From Nocardioides sp. B-3 (GTDB taxonomy: Bacteria; Actinomycetota; Actinomycetes; Propionibacteriales; Nocardioidaceae): a DNA stretch of 64,000 nt. Each line of letters begins with the position of its first letter. The first letter of the stretch is position 1. Made by a program: the position numbers and the translations under genes. This document shows positions 51,388-60,927 of the stretch, piece by piece. A model generated the notes under the pieces. It was not told the origin of the DNA. It saw nothing but the letters and a program-made list of their open reading frames with translations, and did no database searches. The DNA is taken from contig NZ_CP087968.1 of the NCBI RefSeq assembly GCF_024703895.1, forward strand, positions 3,534,001 to 3,598,000, read 5' to 3'.

Positions 51388-51463
51388 TGGTGCCCCGGGT
51401 GAGATTCGAACTCACACTGAATGCTGTTTGAGAGCATCGCCTCTGCCGTTGGGCTACCGGGGC
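51388..51463 (-). tRNA. tRNA-Leu (anticodon CAA), short variable loop
   Basis: Acceptor GCCCCGG/CCGGGGC, discriminator A and encoded CCA; D-arm TAGCCCAACGGCAGAGGC; anticodon stem ATGCT/AGCAT with loop CTCAAAC, giving CAA; T-arm GTGAG-TTCGAAT-CTCAC. 76 nt with CCA. The variable region is only about five bases, whereas bacterial leucine tRNAs normally have a long arm. Located between pyk and pdtaR. Confidence 0.85.
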
Positions 51464-51501
51464 CAACAGCGAGGAAACCGTACCCGACTAGCCTTGCCCC
51501 C

Positions 51502-52113
51502 GTGACCGACCCCGCCACCGTGAGCCAGCCCGCACCCCGACGCGTCGTCATTGCCGAGGACGAGGCACTGATCCGGATGGATCTCGCCGAGATGCTGGGC
51601 GAGGAGGGGCTACGACGTCGTCGGCCGGGCCGGCGACGGACAGAAGGCGATCGAGCTCGCGCAGGAGCTGCGGCCCGACCCGGTGATCCTCGACGTGAAG
51701 ATGCCGATCCCGGACGGGATCGCGGCCGCCGAGCAGATCGCCGGTGAGCGGATCGCACCGGTCGTCATCCTCACGGCCTTCTCCCAGCGCGAGCTGGTCG
51801 AGGCGGGCCGGGGACGCCGGTGCGATGGCCTACCTCGTCAAGCCGTTCACCCGCACCGACCTCGGTGCCGGCGATCGAGATGGCCGTCAGTCGCTTCGAC
51901 GAGGTCACGGTGCTGGAGCGTGAGGTCGCCGACCTGCAGGAGTCGCTGGAGACACGCAAGGCCGTGGAGCGGGCCAAGAGCGTCCTGCAGGCGCAGCTGG
52001 GGCTCAGCGAACCGGAAGCCTTCCGGTGGATCCAGAAGACAGCGATGGATCTTCGCCTGTCCATGCGGCAGGTGGCCGAAGGAGTTGTCGAGCACGGTCC
52101 CGCACGCGATTGA
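51502..52113 (+). CDS. pdtaR: ANTAR-domain response regulator, PdtaR-like
   Basis: About 205 residues from GTG 51502. Receiver domain (RRVVIAEDEALIRMDLAEML, phospho-Asp in ILDVKMPIPDG, LTAFSQRELVE, Lys in YLVKPFTRTDL) and a C-terminal ANTAR domain (ETRKAVERAKSVLQAQLGLS, EAFRWIQKTAMDLRLSMRQV). Counterpart of mycobacterial Rv1626, an RNA-binding antiterminator controlled by PdtaS. Frame breaks near 51609, 51808 and 51865. Gene order pyk ... pdtaR ... polA matches mycobacteria. Its kinase is not in the window. Confidence 0.9.
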
Positions 52114-52277
52114 TCCTCGATCAACGGGCAGATCATCGAAACACTTCAGTCACAAAAGGATCACAGCAGCGAAAGTTGCGGGGTGAAGGGTGATTCAGAG
52201 CACATCGATGGTGCTAGGTTTCGCTGCACCCGACCATGCGGGTTCACGCATGGCCAGAGACGTTAACCGGAGGACCA
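52114..52277 (+). promoter_or_regulatory. leader/promoter region of the liv operon
   Basis: 164 bases between pdtaR and the substrate-binding protein gene. A -10-like TAGGTT lies at 52215-52220. A 7-bp hairpin (CCATGCG, loop GGTTCA, CGCATGG) at 52234-52253 precedes the ribosome-binding site GGAGG at 52269-52273. A GNRA-type hairpin (GCAGC-GAAA-GTTGC) is near 52166. Promoter placement is tentative. Confidence 0.35.
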
Positions 52278-53440
52278 ATGTTGCGAACCACGAGGCCCAA
52301 GCGCGCAGTGATTGCGCTCATCGCCACTGCTGGGCTCACCCTGAGTGCCTGTGGCACCACCGACTCGGGTGACGGTGGCGACGACAGCAACGCGAGCGCC
52401 GAAGGCGGCGCCTGTGACCAGAGCATCGCCTTCTTCGGCCCGGAGACCGGCCCCGCAGCCGGCCTCGGTGCGCCGATCATCCAGGGCGCACAGCTCGCCA
52501 TCGACCAGTACAACGCCGAGGCTGACTGCGAGGTCGGCTTCGAGATCCGCGACTCGCAGGGTAGCCCCCGACGAGGCTCCGTCCCCGGCGACTGAGGTTG
52601 CCGGCGACGAGTCCATCATCGGCGTCGTCGGTCCCGCCTTCTCGGGTGAGTCCGCCGCTGCTGGTCCGATCTTCGCCGAGGGAGGGGTTCCGACCATCAG
52701 CCCGTCGGCCACCAACCCGGCGCTGTCGACCAACGGCTGGGACACCTTCCACCGTGCGCTCGGCAACGACGCCACCCGGGGTCCTGCCGCCGCGGCCTAC
52801 ATCAAGGACACGCTCCGTGGCCAAGTCTGTCTTCGTGATCGATGACGCTTCCGAGTACGGCGCCGGCCCGGCCGGCATCATCGAGGAAGACCTCGGCGAC
52901 ACCGTCGTCGACACCGACACCATCCAGACCGGTCAGACCGACTTCTCGGCGACCGTCACGAAGGTCAACTCCTCCAAGCCCGACGCGGTCTTCTTCGGTG
53001 GCTACTACGCCGAGGCGACGATCCTCATCGGCCAGTTGCGCGACGGTGGTTTCGACGGCACGTTCGTCGTGGCCGACGGCGTGAAGGACCCGGCCTACCT
53101 CGACGCCAAGAAGGCTGCCGAGGGCACCATCATCACCTGCCCCTGCATCCCCGACACGGACCCGGCGGTGGCTGAGTTCGCGGCTGCCTACGAGGCCGAG
53201 TTCGGCGAGGCTCCCGGCACCTACGCCGCCGAGGCCTACGACGCCGCCCAGATCTTCCCGGACGGCATCGGCTCGGGCATCGACAACCGCGCGGACATGC
53301 TCGAGTTCGTCAACGGCTACGACGAGGCGGGCATCACCAAGCAGCTGAAGTTCGACGAGACCGGCGAGCCGGCCGACGTTCACGTCTACGCCTACACCGT
53401 CAAGGGCGGCGCGATCGTGCCCGAGGGCGAGATCAAGTGA
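52278..53440 (+). CDS. branched-chain amino-acid ABC transporter, substrate-binding lipoprotein
   Basis: About 388 residues from ATG 52278. Lipoprotein signal with lipobox LTLSAC, then a Gly/Asp/Ser linker and the Leu/Ile/Val-binding fold: SIAFFGPETGPAAGLGAPII, VVGPAFSGESAAAGPIFAEG, TISPSATNPALS, FVIDDASEYGAGPAGIIEED and ATVTKVNSSKPDAVFFGGYY. Binds hydrophobic amino acids outside the membrane (LivJ-like). Frame breaks near 52566 and 52821. First gene of the liv operon, with its own hairpin after the stop. Confidence 0.9.
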
Positions 53441-53475
53441 TCCACGGCTGAGCCGTTTCACACCATGACAAAGGC

Positions 53476-53503
53476 GCGGCCGGGGACGCATGTCCCCGGC
53501 CGC
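53476..53503 (+). terminator. intra-operon hairpin between substrate-binding protein and livH
   Basis: An 11-bp perfect stem (GCGGCCGGGGA and complement) with loop CGCATG, 35 bases after the upstream stop and before livH. No T-run of length. Probably reduces read-through or protects the upstream mRNA end, giving more binding protein than permease. Confidence 0.7.
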
Positions 53504-53536
53504 ACCCTTGTCCAGATCCGAGGGCCGGAGTCTTTC

Positions 53537-54527
53537 GTGAACTTCGAATTCTTCTTCAACAACCTGCCTGAGCTCACCATCACCGGGCTGGCATTCGGCT
53601 CCATCTATGCGCTGATCGCCTTGGGCTACACGATGGTCTACGGCGTCCTGCAGCTGATCAACTTCGCTCACTCCGAAGTGTTCATGTACGGCACGTTCGC
53701 CATGTTGTGGACGGTCATGGCGTTCAACGCGGGTGAGGCCAACGGCGCCAAGCTGATTGCCATCCTCATCGCCTCCCTGATCGCGGCCATGGTGGTGTCG
53801 GCGATCATCGCGCTGATCCTCGAGCGGGGTCGCCTACCGACCGCTCATCAACCGCAACGCGCCGCGCCCGGTGGCGCTGATCTCCGCGATCGGTGCCTCG
53901 TTCGTGCTCGCCGAGCTGATGGGTCTTCGCGACCGCATCGCCGGTTGGGTGGGGCTCGACGACAACTTCTCCGAATACGTCGGCAAGGCCCGCATCAACA
54001 ACAGCATGGCCGGCGTGCTCGACAAGCCGCGCTTCAACATTGGTGACGTCGGCATCGCAGGCATCGACGTCATCGTGATCGTCGCGGCGATCGGCATGAT
54101 GGTCATCCTCGACCAGTTCGTACGCCGATCGAGGCTCGGCAAGGGCATCCGCGCCACTGCGCAGGACCCGGAGACGGCCTCGCTCATGGGCGTCAACCCG
54201 ACCCGGACCATCCAGATGACCTTCCTGATCGGCGGCCTGATGGCCGGCGTCGCCGCCTTCCTCTACATGCTCAAGATCGAGACCACGAAGTACGACGTGG
54301 GCTTCCTCCTCGGGGTGAAGGCCTTCACCGCCGCAGTCCTCGGCGGCATCGGCAACCTGCGCGGGGCCCTGCTCGGAGGACTCGTGCTGGGTGTCGCCGA
54401 GAACTGGGGCCGGGCACTGTTCGGCAGCGAGTGGCGTGACGTCATCGCCTTCGTGCTGCTGGTCCTGATCCTCCTCGTCCGACCCACGGGTCTACTGGGC
54501 GAGTCGCTCGGAAAGGCGCGAGCATGA
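53537..54527 (+). CDS. livH: branched-chain amino-acid ABC transporter, permease LivH
   Basis: About 330 residues from GTG 53537. Membrane helices with the LivH pattern: LTITGLAFGSIYALIALGYT, MVYGVLQLINFAHSEVFMYG, RATAQDPETASLMGVNP (the EAA-type cytoplasmic loop contacting the ATPases) and KAFTAAVLGGIGNLRGALLG. An extra G near 53828 (R-V-A-Y-R-P-L-I-N) shifts the frame. Its stop overlaps livM. Confidence 0.9.
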
Positions 54528-55681
54528 AGTCGAAGTTCACCAACCTGCCCAAGCCGGCCAAGATCGCGCTGTGGGTGCTGCTGGCCGTGTTCGCCTACGC
54601 ACTCCCGCTGCTCGAGCCGCCGTTCATCAGCACCCCCGGCGTCGACTTCGGAGGCGTGCTCTTCACCGTCACGATCTACTGCTTGGTGGCGCTGGGCCTC
54701 AACATCGTCGTCGGCTATGCGGGGCTCCTCGACCCGGGATACGTCGGGTTCTACGCCATCGGCGCTTACACCGCTTGCCATCGCCACCACCTTCCACGCG
54801 AACTGGCCGTTCCTGCTGGCACTGCCCTTGGGTGTCGCGGTCGCGATGCTCTCTGGCGTGCTCCTCGGCGCGCCGACCCTGCGAGTACGTGGCGACTACC
54901 TCGCCATCGTGACGCTCGGCTTCAGTGAGATCATCCGGCTGACGGCCGTCAACCTCGAGTGGTTGGGTGGCAACAAGGGCATCCCGGGCATATCGAAGCC
55001 ACCGAGCTTCGGCGGGGATGAGGGCCTCTTCCAGATCCCCCACCTGCTCTGGGACAACGGCACGGTCCTCATCGACACCCGGGACACGACCGCATTCCTC
55101 AAGTTCGGCGTGCTCGACCAGATCCCGTACTACTGGATGGGCCTCACGGCTGTCTTCGTGGTCCCGGCAGCCGACGTCCTGATCAAGAACAGCCGCGTCG
55201 GTCGCGCCTCGGGAGGCGACGCGCGAGGACGAGGACGCCGCCGAGCTGATGGGTGTCCCGACCTTCAAGTTCAAGCTGCTCGCGTTCGCGACCGGCGCTT
55301 TCGTCGGAGGCCCGGCCGGTGGGCTCTACGCCACTCGCCAGAGCTTCATCAACCCCCAGTCGTTCCTGCTGCTGTTCTCGATCCTGTTCCTCGCGGCCGT
55401 GGTCGTGGGTGGCCGGGGCAACAGGTGGGGCGTGATCGTCGGTGCGATCCCCGGTGGCCTACCTGCCTCAGCGGTTCCGCGAGTTCGACGACTTCCGCGT
55501 CCTTGCGTTCGGCCCGGCCCCGGTCCTGCTCGCGACGCTGCGACCCGAGGGTCTGCTGCCGCCGCGACGCACGGTTCGCGCCAAGCAGCTCGAGCACGAG
55601 CTGATCGAGCTCGAGCAGGGCGTCGATGACGACAGCCCCGGCGACGGCGGCAATGACGGAGAGGAGCAGGCGCGTGTCTGA
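54524..55681 (+). CDS. livM: branched-chain amino-acid ABC transporter, permease LivM
   Basis: About 385 residues from ATG 54524. Features: YCLVALGLNIVVGYAGLLDP, GAPTLRVRGDYLAIVTLGFS (LivM signature), EDAAELMGVPTFKFKLLAFA (ATPase-coupling loop) and FLAAVVVGGRGNRWGVIVGA. Frame breaks near 54775, 55210 and 55451; the last two are at expected CCTGG sites (R-A-W-E-A-T and A-I-L-V-A-Y). Pro in VGG-P-AGG at 55311 likely stands for Leu. Overlaps livG. Confidence 0.9.
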
Positions 55682-56441
55682 ACGCATCCCGGAGATCGAC
55701 AACCTGACGCTCCGCTTCGGCGGCCTCACGGCCCCGGACGACGTGTCACTGCACATCAACGAGGGCGAGATCCCGGGCCTGATCGGGCCCAACGGCGCCG
55801 GCAAGACAACCTGCTTCAACGCGGTCACCGGCGTCTACCGCCCGACGAGCGGGGACATCAAGTTCCGGGGCTCCTCCATCGTCGGCATGAAGAAGCACCA
55901 GATCACCCAGAACGGCATCGCCCGGACGTTCCAGAACATCCGGCTGTTCCCGACGATGACCGCGCTGGAGAACGTCCCGGTCGGTACCGACGCCCGGCAC
56001 CGCACCGGCATGCTCACTGCGCTGTTCCGCCTTCCGAGGCACCGCCGCGAGGAGCAGGAGGGGCACGACCGCGCGATGGAGCTGCTCCGCTTCATGGGCA
56101 TCCACCGCAAGGCCGACGAGCTCGCCGCCAACCTGTCGTACGGCGACCAGCGACGCCCGGAGATCGCGCGCGATGGCCACGGAGCCCAAGCTGATCTGCC
56201 TCGACGAGCCGGCGGCCGGGTTCAACCCGGCCGAGAAGGTCCAGCTCATGGAGCTCATCCGCAAGGTGCGTGACCGGGGTTTCACCGTGCTGCTCATCGA
56301 GCACGACATGAAGCTGGTCATGGGCGTCACGGACCGCATCGTGGTGCTCGAGTTCGGGCGCAAGATCGCCGAGGGCGCGCCTGCTGAGATCCACGACAAC
56401 CCGGCGGTCATCGCCGCCTACACCGGGAGTGGACGAAGAAG

Positions 56442-56452
<11 letters not shown>
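55674..56452 (+). CDS. livG: branched-chain amino-acid ABC transporter, ATP-binding protein LivG
   Basis: About 258 residues from GTG 55674 (GAGGAG upstream), overlapping livM. Walker A GPNGAGKTTCFN, Q-loop ARTFQNIRLFPTMT, ABC signature NLSYGDQRR, Walker B LICLDEPAAGFNP, and H-loop LLIEHDMKLVM. Frame breaks near 56170 and 56427. Several Pro residues (TA-P-DD, EI-P-GL, NV-P-VG) stand at usual Leu positions on CCCGG and probably reflect miscalled CCTGG. The stop 56450-56452 overlaps livF. Confidence 0.9.
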
Positions 56453-57162
<710 letters not shown>

Positions 57163-57183
57163 GCACCACCTGATCAAACGCAC

Positions 57184-57216
57184 AGCGGCCCGGCTCCTTG
57201 AAGGAGCCGGGCCGCT
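57184..57216. terminator. strong bidirectional hairpin terminator
   Basis: A 14-bp perfect stem (AGCGGCCCGGCTCC and complement) around TTGAA, extendable by two more T-A pairs, between the convergent livF and glutamate-importer genes. Serves both transcripts. Confidence 0.85.
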
Positions 57217-57231
57217 GTCGTCGTACAGGTG

Positions 57232-57993
57232 CTACAGGACCTTGGACAGGAACGCCTGCGTGCGCTGGTGCTGGGGGTTGCCGAGCACCTCGTGCGGGTC
57301 GCCCTCCTCGACGATGACGCCGCCGTCCATGAAGACGAGCTTGTTGCCCACCTCACGGGCGAAGCCCATCTCGTGGGTGACGACCATCATCGTCATGCCC
57401 TCGGAGGCCAGTGTCTTCATGACGTCGAGGACGTCACCGACGAGCTCCGGGTCGAGCGCGGACGTGGGCTCGTCGAAGAGCATCATGTCCGGGTTCATCG
57501 ACAGCGCCCGGGCGATGGCCACGCGCTGCTGCTGGCCACCGGACAGGTGCGCAGGGTAGACGTTCTCCCGGCCGGAGAGACCGACCTTGTCGAGGTTGGC
57601 ACGGGCGATCTCGATGCACTCCTTCTTCGAGCGCCGCCGGACCTTCTCCTGCGCGACGGTGAGGTTGCGCAGCACCGTCATGTGGGGGAACAGGTTGAAC
57701 TGCTGGAAGACCATGCCGATGCGGGAGCGGACCGCGTCGAGGTCGGTCTCGGGGTCGATGATGTCGACACCCTCCACCGGGACCTGACCGGAGTCGGGCT
57801 CCTCGAGCCGGTTGATGCACCGCAGCAGCGTGGACTTGCCCGACCCGGACGGGCCGATCACGCAGACGACCTCGCCGTTGTCGACGTGGAAGTCGATGCC
57901 CTTGAGCACCTCGTTGCTGCCGAACGACTTGTGCAGGTCGCGGACTCGGATGGCCGGGGCCGTCGGGTCGACGGAGATGGTTTCCTCGGACAT
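57232..57993 (-). CDS. gluA: glutamate/polar amino-acid ABC transporter, ATP-binding protein
   Basis: 253 residues from ATG 57991-57993, intact. [20 protein letters not shown], Walker [17 protein letters not shown]-loop [14 protein letters not shown], signature [16 protein letters not shown], Walker [15 protein letters not shown] and H-loop [16 protein letters not shown]-family ATPase (GlnQ/GluA type). Pro in QV-P-VEG is probably Leu (CCCGG for CCTGG). Last gene of a three-gene operon read right to left. Confidence 0.93.
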   Translation of the reverse strand: MSEETISVDPTAPAIRVRDLHKSFGSNEVLKGIDFHVDNGEVVCVIGPSGSGKSTLLRCINRLEEPDSGQVPVEGVDIIDPETDLDAVRSRIGMVFQQFNLFPHMTVLRNLTVAQEKVRRRSKKECIEIARANLDKVGLSGRENVYPAHLSGGQQQRVAIARALSMNPDMMLFDEPTSALDPELVGDVLDVMKTLASEGMTMMVVTHEMGFAREVGNKLVFMDGGVIVEEGDPHEVLGNPQHQRTQAFLSKVL

Positions 57994-57995
57994 GG

Positions 57996-58821
57996 TCACC
58001 GTGCCCTTTGCTGCCGACGCTCGAGCCACGCGACGAGGCGGGTGAGCGGCAGCGTGATGATGATGTAGAGGATCGCGGCCTGGATCAGGCTGGTCGCGGT
58101 GCCGGCGGTGGCGCTGGAGGACATGAAGTCGCGGGCGATCGTGGTCAGCTCACGCTGGTCGGCGGCGAAGCCGATCACGAACAGCAGCGCGGTGTCCTTG
58201 ATCAGGAGTACGAACTCGTTGGTCAGTGGCGGGATCACGATCCGGAAGGCCCGGGGGAGCACCACCGTGACCGTGGTCCGGCCCGCACTCATGCCCAGCG
58301 ACCGGGCGGCCTCGGTCTGACCCTTGGGCACGGCCTCGGATGCCGGCCCGGATCGTCTCGGCCATGTAGGCCCCAGCGACCGGGATCAGGCCCACGACCC
58401 CGGCACCGACGGTCCCACCCGGGGGTGTCCAGCCACTGAAGGCGATCGGGATGCCGAAGGCCATCAGCAGCACCACCAGCAAGGCAGGCAGGGCACGGAA
58501 GAACTCGATGTAGGCCGTGGCCAGCCACCGGTAGGCCCCAATCGGCGAGAGCCGCATCAGGGCCAGGACCACAGCGAGGACGAGGCCGACGCCGAACGCG
58601 ATCGCGGTGTAGATGATGGTGTTCTTGACACCGATCGTGATCAGGTCGGGCCAGGTGCCCCAGTCGCCCTTGAACGGGTTGCCGATGCCGCCGGGAGCGA
58701 AGAAGTTGGCCCGGATGGTCGGCCAGTCGGCGGCCGGGATCAGGAGGAGCAGCAACCCCAGCAGGACGGCGTAGAGGACCGCCCTGCCGAGGTTGCGTCG
58801 CGTCTTGCGCTTCAGAGGCAC
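57996..58821 (-). CDS. polar amino-acid ABC transporter permease
   Basis: About 273 residues from GTG 58819-58821. Membrane helices with [39 protein letters not shown], and the coupling loop [20 protein letters not shown], as in HisMQ/GluC-type permeases. A frame break near 58337 (before EAVPKGQ) is bridged. Only one permease gene is present, so it probably forms a homodimer; corynebacterial gluABCD has two. Confidence 0.87.
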
Positions 58822-58828
58822 GTGCAGG

Positions 58829-59648
58829 TCACTCGGTTGCGAAGTAGGAGTTGAAGATCTCGTCGTAGGAGCCGTCCGCGCGCATCTCGGTGAGCTGCTC
58901 GTTGACGGCGTCGACCGGGGCGGTGTTGCCCTTCTTCATCGCCGGGCCGTAGGCCTCGTCGGTGGAGTAGGTCTCCACGACGCTGAAGCCGCCGGCGTCC
59001 CGGTGGTTGATGTTGACGGGGAGGTCCTGCAGCAGCGCCTCGACCTGTCCGGCCTTGATGGCCCGGAACATCTCGGCATCGCTCGGGAACGAGACCAGCT
59101 CGGCGCCGGTGGCGTTCTCCTCGGCGTAGGCCTTGCCGGTGGTGCCCTGCTGGACACCGACCTTCACGCCGTCGAGGTCGTCGATGCTCGCGATGTCGGA
59201 GCCCTCGGTGACGAGGAGCGACTGCTGCGAGTCGTAGTAGCCGTCGGAGAAGTCGAGGGAGGCCTTGCGCTCGTCGGTGATCGTCATCGCGCTGGCGGCC
59301 ATGTCGCACTGACTGGCGTTGAGCGCCCGGCCGCTCTGCAGGGCATCGAACGACGAGTCCTTGACGGCCGAGGTCGAGCTCGAGGCCGTCGGCGATCGCC
59401 CGGACGATGTCGATGTCGAAGCCCTTGAAGCCGGACTCGGAGGTGTCGTCGAAGTCCTCGAAGGGCGGGTAGGGGACGTCGGAGCAGACGGTCAACGTGC
59501 CCGAGGCGATCGTCTCGAGGCCGCTGTCTCCGCTTCCGGAGGTGTCGTCGGCCGAGTCGTCGGAGCCGCCGCCACAGGCAGTGAGGAGGAGGGCGAGGCC
59601 GAGCGTGGGGATCAGGGCCGGGGATCGGTGAGATGAGCGAATTCGCAT
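58829..59648 (-). CDS. polar amino-acid ABC transporter, substrate-binding lipoprotein
   Basis: About 272 residues from ATG 59646-59648. Lipobox LLLTAC, then the family-3 binding fold: LTVCSDVPYPPFEDFDD, SGFKGFDIDIVRAIADGLEL, QCDMAASAMTITDERK, VGVQQGTTGKAYAEEN and DGSYDEIFNSYFATE at the end. Likely binds glutamate, glutamine or aspartate. Frame break near 59368. First gene of the operon; its promoter must lie in 59649-59847, which it shares with the divergent GNAT gene. Confidence 0.9.
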
Positions 59649-59773
59649 GCGCGGGACTCTAGTGCACCGGGTCACACTCGCGGCTGCATTGTGGTGTCGC
59701 TGCGACAACGAACGCGTTACGTGCTCTTGTTCCGGCCCTCGAGGGACAGGAGCCGTCGGGTCAGGTTAAGGTC

Positions 59774-59838
59774 AGCGCACAAGGCCGGGAACGATCCCGG
59801 TAACGGGGAGAGCAGTGTCACGGGGCTGAATCCTTGGG
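59774..59838 (+). ncRNA. possible partial ydaO/yuaA (c-di-AMP) riboswitch-like element
   Basis: The leader before the GNAT gene has a hairpin CCGGGA-ACGA-TCCCGG, then TAACGGGGAGAGCA and CACGGGGCTGAATCC. The GGGGGA and GGGGTGAATCC blocks in this order are hallmarks of the 5' half of ydaO-type riboswitches. The 3' half (with GAAYCCGTCAGCTAAC) is not seen before the start codon at 59848. Either partial, permuted or coincidental. Confidence 0.3.
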
Positions 59839-59847
59839 AGAACAAGC

Positions 59848-60414
59848 ATGAGCAGGACTTCGGTACAGGTGCGCGCCGCCATTGCTGCAGACGCCCCGGT
59901 GCTGCGTGAGCTGTGGTCCGACATCCTGCGGCGCGCCACCGATGCCGAGCAGCAGGCCGACGTCGAGAGCGTCATCGCCGACTGCGCCGACCGCGAGGAC
60001 CGCTGCATCGCCGTCGCCGAGCTGGACGGTCACGTCGCCGGCGCGGTCTTCCTCGCGGCCTCGACGCTGACCCCGCTCAACCTCGAGCCCGCCCTGCTGG
60101 CGGTGTCACCCCACGTGCTGCCCGAGTTCCGCCGCCGCGGTGTCGGTACGGCGTTGATGGATGCCGCAGCCGGGTTCGCCGAGCACCGGGGGATCGGCAC
60201 GGTGGCCACCGCCGCCATGGCCAGCTCGCGCGACGCCAACCGGTTCATGGCGCGGCTCTCGCTCACTCCGCAGGCGACCTTGCGTGCCGCGAGCACCTCC
60301 GCCGTGCGCGCGAAGCTGTCGGCTCGGCGCTCCACGACCCGACCGCGCGGATCGCGCCAGATCGACAAGGTCCTCGCCGCTCGCCGCATGGGCCGCGAGC
60401 ACGTCGCCAGCTGA
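59848..60414 (+). CDS. GNAT family N-acetyltransferase
   Basis: 188 residues from ATG 59848 with GGGAG upstream, intact. GNAT fold: VRAAIAADAPVLRELWSDIL, CIAVAELDGHVAGAVFLAAS, the acetyl-CoA loop EFRRRGVGTALMDAAAGFAE and ASSRDANRFMARL. A basic C-terminal tail (SARRSTTRPRGSRQ, KVLAARRMGREH) could bind nucleic acid or ribosome. Substrate unknown. The possible leader RNA upstream suggests regulated expression. Confidence 0.8.
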   Translation: MSRTSVQVRAAIAADAPVLRELWSDILRRATDAEQQADVESVIADCADREDRCIAVAELDGHVAGAVFLAASTLTPLNLEPALLAVSPHVLPEFRRRGVGTALMDAAAGFAEHRGIGTVATAAMASSRDANRFMARLSLTPQATLRAASTSAVRAKLSARRSTTRPRGSRQIDKVLAARRMGREHVAS

Positions 60415-60420
60415 CGCAGG

Positions 60421-60864
60421 TCAGCCCTGTGGGGCGGAGATCAGCGCGCAGGTGATGCGCGACGTGCACACGCGCTTGCCCTGCTCGTTGGTGATGACGA
60501 CCTCGAAGGCCGCCATGCTGCGCCCCGGGTGGATCGGCGTGGCCGTGCCGGTCACGGTGCCCGACGTCGCCGACCGGTGGTGCGTCGCGTTGATGTCTAC
60601 GCCGACGGCGACCTTCTCGGGGGACGCGTGGATGTAGGACCCGATGGACCCGAGGGTCTCGGCGAGCACGACGGACGCGCCGCCGTGCAGGAGGCCGTAG
60701 GGCTGGGTGTTGCCCTCCACCGGCATCGTGGCCACGATGCGCTCCGGCGAGATCTCGGTGATCACCACGCCCATCTTGTCGTTCAGGGCGCCGTTGCCCC
60801 GGGGCATCTGCGCGACGAACTCGTCGATGCTCATGTCGATGGAGGGAAGTCTGAGGTCGCTCAT
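60421..60864 (-). CDS. PaaI-type hotdog thioesterase
   Basis: 147 residues from ATG 60862-60864, intact. Hotdog fold with KMGVVITEISPERIVATMPV, the active-site motif GLLHGGASVVLAETLGSIGS and VGVDINATHHRSA, as in PaaI/YbdB-like acyl-CoA thioesterases. Hydrolyses aryl- or acyl-CoA in the cytoplasm. Divergent from polA and only six bases from the convergent GNAT gene. Confidence 0.88.
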   Translation of the reverse strand: MSDLRLPSIDMSIDEFVAQMPRGNGALNDKMGVVITEISPERIVATMPVEGNTQPYGLLHGGASVVLAETLGSIGSYIHASPEKVAVGVDINATHHRSATSGTVTGTATPIHPGRSMAAFEVVITNEQGKRVCTSRITCALISAPQG

Positions 60865-60927
60865 GCCGCCATTCTGGCCGACCCCCGTCCGGTCCGCGCC
60901 GTCGGTGCCGGCCGATAGAGTCGCGTC

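Noticed and set aside
52234..52253. ANTAR-target hairpin upstream of the liv operon
   Set aside because: A hairpin with a six-base loop is present, but the loop GGTTCA lacks the A1 and G4 typical of ANTAR targets and there is no clear second partner.
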